Shown here in pieces: positions 6,294-11,139 of a stretch of DNA of 11,139 bases. How positions within the stretch are numbered: position 1 is the first letter of the stretch; each line of letters opens with the position of its first letter. The notes below the pieces were generated by a model. The model ran no database searches. It had not been told where the DNA came from and worked only from the letters and a program-made list of their open reading frames with translations. The DNA comes from Actinomycetes bacterium (GTDB taxonomy: Bacteria > Actinomycetota > Actinomycetes > Actinomycetales > Cellulomonadaceae). The DNA lies in the NCBI GenBank assembly GCA_023412515.1, contig JAEYNO010000068.1:1-11139 (forward strand), read 5' to 3'. The position numbers were made by a program, and so were the translations under genes.

Positions 6294-7867
6294 CCGACTG
6301 GAGCTGGCTCGTCCCGCTGCCCGTCGTGCTGCCGCTGTCGGGCGCGGGACTGACCCTCGCGCTCTACCGCCGACCGCGCGTGCAGCGCGTCGTGTCGCTC
6401 GTGACCCTGACGCTCGTCGCCGTCGTCGCGGCCGCGCTGCTCGTGCTCGCCGACGCCGGGCCCGTCGTCGTCGAGATCGGCGACTGGGCGGCGCCCGTCG
6501 GCATCAACCTCGTCGCCGACCGGCTGTCGGCGCTCATGCTGACCGTGTCGTCGGTCGTCATCCTGTGCGTCCTGATCTACTCGCTGGCCCAGGGCCGCGA
6601 GGACGGCGAGCGCTTCGCGCCGATCTCGATCTTCCACCCCACGTACCTCGTGCTGTCGGCCGGCGTCGCGAACGCGTTCCTCTCGGGCGACCTGTTCAAC
6701 ATCTACGTCGGGTTCGAGATCCTGCTCGCCGCGTCCTACGTGCTCATCACGCTGTCGGGCACGACCGAGCGCATCCGCGCGGGCACGATCTACGTGGTCG
6801 TCGCGATCCTGTCCTCGATCCTGTTCCTCGTCGCGATCGCCGGCGTCTACGCCGCGACCGGCACCGTGAACCTCGCGCAGCTCGCGCTGCGCCTGCCCGA
6901 GATCGACCCCGGCGTGCGGCTCGTGCTGCAGTCCATGCTGCTGCTCGCGTTCGGCATCAAGGCGGCCGTGTTCCCGCTGTCCGCGTGGCTGCCGGACTCG
7001 TACCCGACCGCGCCCGCACCCGTCACCGCGGTGTTCGCGGGCCTGCTCACCAAGGTCGGCGTGTACGCGATCATCCGCACGCAGACCCTGCTGTTCCCCG
7101 GCGGGCAGCTCGACGACGTGCTCATGTGGGTGGCCCTGGCGACCATGCTCGTCGGCATCCTCGGCGCGGTCGCGCAGGACGACGTCAAACGCCTCCTGTC
7201 GTTCACGCTCGTCAGCCACATCGGGTACATGGTGTTCGGCGTCGCGCTGGGCTCCCAGCACGGGTGGACCGCCGCGATCTACTACGTCGCGCACCACATC
7301 ACCGTGCAGACCGCGCTGTTCCTCGTCGTGGGCCTCGTCGAACGCTTCGGCGGCACGACGTCGCTCGACCGGCTCGGCGGGCTGGCGAAGATGGCCCCGG
7401 TGCTCGCGATCCTGTTCTTCGTGCCCGCGATGAACCTCGGCGGCATCCCGCCGTTCTCGGGGTTCCTCGGCAAGGTCGGGCTGCTCGAGGCGGGCGTCGA
7501 GCTCGGCACGCCGCTCGCGTACGCGCTCGTCGTCGGGTCCGTCGTGACGTCGCTGCTCACGCTGTACGCGCTCATCAAGGCGTGGAACAAGGCGTTCTGG
7601 CAGACCCCGCCCGAGCCGCTGCCCGCGCACCGCGTGCCGCTGCTCATGGTCGTGCCCACCGCGGCGCTCGTCGTCGTGAGCCTCGCGCTCACCGTGTTCG
7701 CCGGCCCGCTGTACGGCTACACCGAGCGCGCCGCGCAGACCCTGTCCGACCGCACGTACGTCCAGGCCGTGCTGCCGGACGGGCAGCGCGGCGAGGGCGA
7801 GTCGCAGCGCGCCGCCGACGAGGACGTGGAGGCCGGCACGGCCCCGCAGGACGGGGGTGAGGGATGA
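6290..7867 (+). CDS. mrpD: Na+/H+ antiporter subunit D (MrpD)
   Basis: This 525-residue antiporter-like subunit is related to NuoM/NuoN and is a main candidate for the ion-translocating module. Family residues are Glu143 in YVGFEILLAASYVLI, Lys224 in FGIKAAVFPLSAWLP, Lys255 in LLTKVGVYAI and Lys395 in GFLGKVGLLEAG; the first two align with Bacillus MrpD Glu137 and Lys219. At the mid-membrane HHITVQTALF motif, residue 340 is Gln where Bacillus MrpD has Lys (HDMLIKGALF). The C-terminus ends with the usual AAQTL...YVQAVL stretch plus about 30 extra charged residues. The ATG overlaps the mrpC stop (ATGA) and is preceded by a strong GGGGAGGAGGG ribosome binding site, a few bases away. Confidence 0.95.
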   Translation: MTDWSWLVPLPVVLPLSGAGLTLALYRRPRVQRVVSLVTLTLVAVVAAALLVLADAGPVVVEIGDWAAPVGINLVADRLSALMLTVSSVVILCVLIYSLAQGREDGERFAPISIFHPTYLVLSAGVANAFLSGDLFNIYVGFEILLAASYVLITLSGTTERIRAGTIYVVVAILSSILFLVAIAGVYAATGTVNLAQLALRLPEIDPGVRLVLQSMLLLAFGIKAAVFPLSAWLPDSYPTAPAPVTAVFAGLLTKVGVYAIIRTQTLLFPGGQLDDVLMWVALATMLVGILGAVAQDDVKRLLSFTLVSHIGYMVFGVALGSQHGWTAAIYYVAHHITVQTALFLVVGLVERFGGTTSLDRLGGLAKMAPVLAILFFVPAMNLGGIPPFSGFLGKVGLLEAGVELGTPLAYALVVGSVVTSLLTLYALIKAWNKAFWQTPPEPLPAHRVPLLMVVPTAALVVVSLALTVFAGPLYGYTERAAQTLSDRTYVQAVLPDGQRGEGESQRAADEDVEAGTAPQDGGEG

Positions 7868-8439
7868 GCCTGCACCCGCGCCGCACCGGCTGGCGCTTCC
7901 AGTGGGTCACGATCCTGTGGCTGACCGCCGTGTGGGTCCTGCTCTGGGGCGACGTGTCGTGGGGCAACGTCGTCAACGGCGCGCTGCTCGGCGTGCTCGT
8001 CACCACCGGGCTGCGCATGACGCCCGTCGACTTCCACGGCCGCGTGCACCCGGGCGCCCTCCTCGTGCTGCTCGCGCGGTTCGCGCTCGACCTGGTCCGC
8101 GCGTCGTTCGAGGTCAGCCTCGTCGCGCTGCGCCCCCGGTACACGCCGCGCGGCGCCGTGATCTGCGTGCAGCTGCGCAGCCACTCCGACCTGTACCTCA
8201 CGCTCACGGCCGAGCTCGTGTCGCTCGTGCCCGGCTCGATCATCGTCGAGGCGCACCGGCTCACCGGCCGGCTGTACGTCCACGTGCTCGACGTCGAGAC
8301 CAGCGGCGGCATCGAGAAGGCCCGCCAGAACGTCCTCGACCAGGAGGCCCGCGTGCTGCGTGCGCTCGGATCCGACGCCGAGCTCGCCGAGGCGGGCCTG
8401 AGCCGCAGCCGGCGCGCGCGGGAGGTGGCGGCCCGATGA
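7864..8439 (+). CDS. mrpE: Na+/H+ antiporter subunit E (MrpE)
   Basis: This is a 191-residue MNHE-family protein. The N-terminal part has two hydrophobic stretches (WVTILWLTAVWVLLWG and NVVNGALLGVLVTTGL), followed by LLARFALDLVRASFEVSLVAL. A soluble domain follows with the family pattern of VQLRSHSDLYLTLTAELVSLVPGSIIVEAHRLTGRLYVHVLDV. The subunit is small and has no homologue in complex I; it is needed for assembly and full activity of the complex. The C-terminus adds a basic helical tail of roughly 35 residues. The start ATG overlaps the mrpD stop (ATGA), with GGGGTGAGGG just upstream. Length is only slightly above the usual ~160-170. Confidence 0.94.
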   Translation: MSLHPRRTGWRFQWVTILWLTAVWVLLWGDVSWGNVVNGALLGVLVTTGLRMTPVDFHGRVHPGALLVLLARFALDLVRASFEVSLVALRPRYTPRGAVICVQLRSHSDLYLTLTAELVSLVPGSIIVEAHRLTGRLYVHVLDVETSGGIEKARQNVLDQEARVLRALGSDAELAEAGLSRSRRAREVAAR

Positions 8440-8972
8440 CCGTGTTCGACGTCGTCGTCGTCGTGTGCGCCGCGCTGCTGACCGTCGGCGCGACCCTCGC
8501 CGTGATCCGCGCCGAGCGCGGACCGTCGATGCTCGACCGCACCATCGCGCTCGACATCGTCGTCACCACCGTGATCGCGGGCGTCGCGCTCTACGCGGCG
8601 GTGTTCCGCCGCGCGGACGTCGTGCCGCTGCTCGTCGTGCTGTCGCTCGTCGGGTTCGTCGGGTCGGTGACCGTCGCGCGGTTCGCGGCCGTCGAGCCCG
8701 AGGGCGAGGGGCGCGTCCGCACGCGCGAGGAGGTCGCCGCCGAGGAGGCCGAGAAGCGCCGCCTCGAGCAGGAGGAGCTGGCCGCGCGCCGAGCGCGGCG
8801 CCGGGCCGCCCTCGAGGCCGCGCGGGACGCGTCGCCGGCCGCGGCGGCGGGGCCGGAGCGCGAGGCGTCGGAGCCCGCGAGCGAGCCCGTGCCGGAGAGC
8901 GCGCGCGACACCGTCGAGGACGAGCCCGACCCCGAGCACCACGGCGGGCCGGCGGACGAGGAGACGCGATGA
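8436..8972 (+). CDS. mrpF: Na+/H+ antiporter subunit F (MrpF) with long charged C-terminal extension
   Basis: This is a 178-residue protein. Its first ~85 residues are a standard MrpF: three membrane segments with the conserved RGPSMLDRTIALDIVVTTVIAGVALYA region and LLVVLSLVGFVGSVTVARF. Canonical MrpF stops near 90 residues. Here about 90 more follow: first a highly charged, Glu/Arg/Ala-rich segment (REEVAAEEAEKRRLEQEELA and onward) that should form a long helix or coiled coil, then a Pro/Glu/Ala/Ser-rich disordered end. The extension must be cytoplasmic and may bind a partner or the similarly extended MrpC; that is inference. The ATG overlaps the mrpE stop (ATGA), with GGGAGGTGG upstream. 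Confidence 0.93.
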   Translation: MTVFDVVVVVCAALLTVGATLAVIRAERGPSMLDRTIALDIVVTTVIAGVALYAAVFRRADVVPLLVVLSLVGFVGSVTVARFAAVEPEGEGRVRTREEVAAEEAEKRRLEQEELAARRARRRAALEAARDASPAAAAGPEREASEPASEPVPESARDTVEDEPDPEHHGGPADEETR

Positions 8973-9355
8973 CCCAGGACCAGTGGACCACCGTCGCCGA
9001 CGTCGTCTCGGCGGTGTGCCTGCTCGGCGGCGCGTTCTTCGCGCTCGCGGCGGGCGTCGGCGCGCTGCGGTTCCCCGACCTGCTGTCCCGCATGCACGCC
9101 GCGACCAAGCCGCAGGTGCTGGGGCTCGTGCTCGTGCTCGTCGGGCTCGCGCTGCGCCTGCGCGAGGGCGGCGCGGTGTGGGCGCTCGTGCTCGTCGCGG
9201 TGTTCCAGATGCTCACGGCACCCGTCGCGGCGCACATGGTGGGCCGCGCGGGGTTCCGCACCGGCAAGGTCCGGCAGGACCTGCTGGTCGTCGACGAGCT
9301 GTCGCGCGACCTGGCAGCGACGCGCCAGACGGACGAGGGCGACCGCCCGGGCTGA
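8969..9355 (+). CDS. mrpG: Na+/H+ antiporter subunit G (MrpG)
   Basis: This 128-residue MnhG-family protein has three membrane segments and the signature ALRFPDLLSRMHAATKPQVLG, followed by FQMLTAPVAAHMVGRAGFRTG. It is the last and one of the smallest subunits, and is needed for assembly of the complex. The ATG overlaps the mrpF stop (ATGA); GACGAGGAGACGC upstream supplies a ribosome binding site. About 25 soluble residues follow the family domain. This completes the A(B)-C-D-E-F-G set, so the operon should encode a working antiporter. It ends 36 bases before the convergent DUF4235 gene. Confidence 0.95.
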   Translation: MTQDQWTTVADVVSAVCLLGGAFFALAAGVGALRFPDLLSRMHAATKPQVLGLVLVLVGLALRLREGGAVWALVLVAVFQMLTAPVAAHMVGRAGFRTGKVRQDLLVVDELSRDLAATRQTDEGDRPG

Positions 9356-9358
9356 CGC

Positions 9359-9387
9359 GCGCCGGTCGTCCGCGGGCTCGTCGGCGC
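9359..9387. terminator. Possible bidirectional stem between convergent mrpG and the DUF4235 gene
   Basis: GCGCCG (9359-9364) and CGGCGC (9382-9387) are perfect inverted complements around a 17-base loop and lie wholly in the 36-base gap between two convergent stop codons. There is no T-tract on either strand, and such short GC stems are common by chance in this DNA, so the call rests mainly on position. Confidence 0.25.
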
Positions 9388-9391
9388 CTCG

Positions 9392-9661
9392 TCAGCGGGA
9401 GATGCGACCCGCGAACTTCGCCGTGCCGCGCGTCGCGAGCACGCGCGACAGCGCGACCGCGGCACCCGTGATGACCGCCGCGAGGGCGACCTCGCTGAAC
9501 TTCACGTCCTCCGCGGTCGAGTCGGCCTGCGGCGGCTTGTGGCCCTTGGCCTTCTGCCACGCCGAGTCGATGATCTTCTGCACCAGCCACGCGGCCCCCA
9601 GGGCCACGCCCGCGCCGACGATCTTCGCGACCATCGACTGCTTCTGCTCGTCGTCCGACAT
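9392..9661 (-). CDS. DUF4235 family small membrane protein
   Basis: This 89-residue protein begins MSDDEQKQSMVAKIVGAG. It has a short N-terminal amphipathic or membrane stretch (GAGVALGAAWLVQKIIDSAW), a polar centre (KGHKPPQADSTAEDVKFSE), a second hydrophobic stretch (VALAAVITGAAVALSRVLATRG) and a basic end. The order WxK, KxxxPP, then E...A..GA...L.RVLA.RG matches the DUF4235 family of actinobacteria, whose function is unknown. The ATG at 9661 is chosen over longer frames because AGGAGG sits five bases upstream (9667-9672) and the length is normal for the family. It is convergent with mrpG and divergent from the thiamine operon; no functional link to either is evident. Confidence 0.88.
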   Translation of the reverse strand: MSDDEQKQSMVAKIVGAGVALGAAWLVQKIIDSAWQKAKGHKPPQADSTAEDVKFSEVALAAVITGAAVALSRVLATRGTAKFAGRISR

Positions 9662-9726
9662 CTGCGCCTCCTGTGCTCGTCCGCGTGCCCGGGCCCCGCG
9701 CGGTGCGCGTGCCCTCGCCTGCACGG

Positions 9727-9732
9727 ACGCTA
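9727..9732 (-). promoter_or_regulatory. Putative -10 box for the DUF4235 gene
   Basis: On the minus strand TAGCGT fits TANNNT and would start transcription near 9720, about 60 bases before the ATG at 9661. The upstream -35 region (near 9750-9755) is a poor match. Support is position plus the -10 match only. Confidence 0.35.
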
Positions 9733-9779
9733 CCCGGCCCGGACCGTGGGCACAGTTCGGGGCGCCCACGTGGCGGGGC

Positions 9780-9785
9780 TAGGAT
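9780..9785 (+). promoter_or_regulatory. -10 box of the thiamine-uptake operon promoter
   Basis: TAGGAT fits TANNNT and is the same hexamer seen before mrp. The predicted start, near 9792, falls just before the first base of the TPP aptamer at 9796, which is where the promoter of a riboswitch-led operon should be. A TTCGGG (9756-9761) 18 bases upstream is a weak -35 candidate. Confidence 0.5.
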
Positions 9786-9795
9786 CGGGCGCGAA

Positions 9796-9897
9796 CGACA
9801 GGGGAGCGTCCGTCCCGCGTGCGGGGCGAGGACGCTGAGAGTGCGGACCACCGCAGACCCTCGAACCTGATCCGGTTGATACCGGCGTAGGGAGTCG
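9796..9897 (+). ncRNA. TPP riboswitch (THI element) aptamer
   Basis: The conserved core is present in order: GGGGAGC (9801-9807), GCTGAGA (9834-9840), ACCCTCGAACCTGATCCGG (9857-9875) and ACCGGCGTAGGGA (9881-9893). The P1 stem pairs CGAC (9796-9799) with GTCG (9894-9897). P3 is extended: GCGTCC (9806-9811) pairs with GGACGC (9830-9835) and is capped by a further CCCG/CGGG stem. These features identify the aptamer that binds thiamine pyrophosphate. It lies 86 bases before a thiamine-binding protein gene, which it is expected to repress when TPP is plentiful. Confidence 0.97.
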
Positions 9898-9905
9898 GGC
9901 TTGCT

Positions 9906-9974
9906 CTCCTCCCGCGGTCGGCGTGCCCGCGCGGGCACGGCGGTCGCTGGACCCCTCCGACGACGACGGAGGAG
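9906..9974 (+). promoter_or_regulatory. Riboswitch expression platform masking the thiB ribosome binding site
   Basis: CTCCTCC (9906-9912) is perfectly complementary to the thiB ribosome binding site GGAGGAG (9968-9974), and a second copy, CCTCCG (9954-9959), pairs with CGGAGG (9967-9972). A stable hairpin, CGTGCCC-GCGC-GGGCACG (9922-9939), lies between and would bring the distant partners together. GGGAG (9890-9894) in the aptamer 3' edge can instead pair with CTCCC (9909-9913). No T-tract is present, so control of translation is more likely than termination. Complementarity is seen directly; the switching model is inferred. Confidence 0.55.
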
Positions 9975-9983
9975 CACCACCAC

Positions 9984-11072
9984 ATGACGACCCACCGCGG
10001 CCCCCGTGCCGCACTGGCCGCCGCGACCACCCTCGTGGCCCTCACCGCCTGCTCGGCCCTGGGGACGGGCGACGCGGCCACGCCTGACGCGACCGGCGGC
10101 ACGTCCGGCGGCACCGTGACCCTCGTGACGCACGAGTCGTTCGGGCTGTCCGACGGGCTGCTCGAGTCGTTCGAGCGCGAGAGCGGGCTGACCGTCCAGG
10201 TCGTGCAGCAGGCCGACGCGGGCGCGCTGGTGAACCAGCTCGTGCTCACCAAGGACGCACCGCTGGGCGACCTCGTGTACGGCATCGACAACGCGTTCGC
10301 GTCGCGCGCGCTCGACGAGGGCGTCGTCGTCCCCGCCGACGTCACGGCACCCGCGGCGGCCGACGCGCAGACGTACGCCGTGCCGGGCGACGACGACGGC
10401 GCGCTCACCGCGATCGACCTGTCCGACGTGTGCCTCAACGTCGACTCGACGTGGTTCGCCGACAAGGGTGTGACGCCGCCGACGACGCTCGAGTCGCTGC
10501 TCGACCCGGCCTACCGCGACCTCGTCGTCGTGCCGGACCCCGTGACGTCGTCGCCCGGGCTGGCGTTCCTGCTGGCGACCGTCGGGGCGTTCGGCGAGGA
10601 CGGCTGGGCCGACTACTGGGCAGGCCTGCGCGACAACGGCCTCAAGGTCGCCGACGGCTGGTCCGACGCGTACTACACGGACTTCTCCGGGGCCGGTGGC
10701 GACGGCCCGCGGCCGGTCGTGCTGTCGTACGCGTCGTCGCCGCCGGTGACGGTCCCCGAGGGCGGGGACACGCCGCGCACGGCCGCCCTCCTCGACACGT
10801 GCTTCCGCCAGGTCGAGTACGCGGGCGTGCTCGCGGGCGCGAAGAACCCCGAGGGTGCGGCGCAGCTGCTCGACTTCCTGCTGTCCGACGACGTCCAGGC
10901 CGACATCCCCGGCTCGATGTACATGTACCCCGTGAGCTCGTCGGTCGACCTGCCCGACGACTGGGCGCGGTGGGCGCCGCTGGCCGAGAAGCCGTTCGAG
11001 GTCGCGCCCGCCGACATCGCGGAGCACCGCGAGGAGTGGCTCAGCACGTGGTCCGACACGGTCATCGGCTGA
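9984..11072 (+). CDS. thiB: Thiamine ABC transporter substrate-binding lipoprotein (ThiB)
   Basis: This 362-residue extracytoplasmic binding protein captures thiamine (and probably its phosphates) for an ABC importer. The first 22 residues form a lipoprotein signal with basic HRGPR, a hydrophobic core and lipobox LTAC; Cys23 would be lipid-modified, anchoring it to the outer face of the membrane. A short Gly/Thr/Asp linker precedes the mature fold, which begins TVTLVTHESFGLSDGLLESFERESGLTV. The later block GLAFLLATVGAFGEDGWADYW...GWSDAYYTDFSGAGG...VVLSYASSPP is characteristic of the TbpA/ThiB family. GGAGGAG nine bases before the ATG fixes the start. The TPP riboswitch upstream independently supports thiamine as substrate. 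The next gene starts 16 bases after the stop, as in a thiBP(Q) operon. Confidence 0.95.
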   Translation: MTTHRGPRAALAAATTLVALTACSALGTGDAATPDATGGTSGGTVTLVTHESFGLSDGLLESFERESGLTVQVVQQADAGALVNQLVLTKDAPLGDLVYGIDNAFASRALDEGVVVPADVTAPAAADAQTYAVPGDDDGALTAIDLSDVCLNVDSTWFADKGVTPPTTLESLLDPAYRDLVVVPDPVTSSPGLAFLLATVGAFGEDGWADYWAGLRDNGLKVADGWSDAYYTDFSGAGGDGPRPVVLSYASSPPVTVPEGGDTPRTAALLDTCFRQVEYAGVLAGAKNPEGAAQLLDFLLSDDVQADIPGSMYMYPVSSSVDLPDDWARWAPLAEKPFEVAPADIAEHREEWLSTWSDTVIG

Positions 11073-11088
11073 CCGGACGGCCCACGAC

Positions 11089-11139
11089 GTGACGACGACG
11101 CTCGCGCGCGGACCCGCCCCGACGGCCCCGGCCGCGGGG
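11089..11139 (+). CDS. Start of the next operon gene, probably thiamine ABC permease (ThiP); 5' fragment
   Basis: A GTG at 11089, 16 bases after the thiB stop, opens a frame of 17 codons to the window edge (VTTTLARGPAPTAPAAG). A modest GGACGG lies about eight bases upstream. The fragment is too short for any family match. The assignment to thiP rests on position in a thiamine operon, where the permease normally follows the binding protein. A Pro/Ala-rich cytoplasmic N-terminus before the first membrane helix would be ordinary. Confidence 0.5.
   Translation, partial: MTTTLARGPAPTAPAAG

Noticed and set aside
6020..7630. A minus-strand open frame of 536 codons opposite mrpC and mrpD
   Set aside because: Same shadow composition, no ribosome binding site or family resemblance, and fully covered by mrpC and mrpD.
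9662..9769. A longer start for the DUF4235 gene (frame open back to 9769)
   Set aside because: The extra residues are Arg/Ala/Gly-rich, while the ATG at 9661 has a near-perfect AGGAGG five bases upstream and gives the family's normal length.
9922..9939. The GC hairpin after the TPP aptamer as an intrinsic terminator
   Set aside because: The stem is strong but is followed by GCGGTCGCTGG with no T-tract, and the sequence beyond holds RBS-complementary segments, favouring translational control.
9213..11027. A minus-strand open frame of 604 codons across mrpG, DUF4235, the riboswitch and thiB
   Set aside because: It crosses a clear TPP riboswitch and three genes, and its translation is low-complexity.

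Overview
The window is very GC-rich DNA with strong G/C preference at third codon positions. TANNNT-type -10 boxes, a DUF4235 gene and an EtfD-like membrane Fe-S protein all point to a high-GC actinobacterium. A member of the Cellulomonadaceae or a nearby micrococcal family is plausible, but the sequence alone does not settle it.

Layout. (1) Positions 1-2131, minus strand: a membrane-anchored iron-sulfur oxidoreductase of the EtfD/HdrD type. Its 3' end is cut by the window edge. It probably passes electrons from a soluble flavoprotein to menaquinone. (2) 2132-2598: a divergent intergenic region of 467 bp. It holds a likely leaderless promoter for the oxidoreductase, a CRP-like palindrome, a -10 box for the rightward operon, and a long 5' leader with a hairpin. 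(3) 2599-9355, plus strand: a complete Mrp (Mnh/Sha) cation/proton antiporter operon of six genes, mrpA(B)-C-D-E-F-G. Every junction is a 4-base GTGA or ATGA stop/start overlap. MrpB is not a separate gene; its domain forms the C-terminus of a 1043-residue MrpA. MrpC and MrpF carry long charged C-terminal tails. (4) 9392-9661, minus strand: a small DUF4235 membrane protein, convergent with mrpG. (5) 9780-11139, plus strand: a thiamine-uptake operon with a -10 box, a clear TPP riboswitch, a lipoprotein thiamine-binding protein (ThiB), and the first 17 codons of the next gene, probably the permease thiP.

How they fit together. The EtfD-like protein feeds electrons into the respiratory chain. 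The Mrp complex spends the proton-motive force to export Na+ (or K+) and hold cytoplasmic pH. The shared intergenic region, with a GTGA-N6-TCAC palindrome placed near -60 of the predicted mrp promoter, suggests regulation by a CRP/GlxR-type protein. The thiamine operon is independent and is predicted to be shut off by TPP, through masking of the thiB ribosome binding site.

I found no mobile elements, CRISPR arrays, tRNA or rRNA genes. The genes belong to known families. The points most worth checking are the control regions, the MrpC and MrpF tails, and a lysine-to-glutamine change in MrpD.
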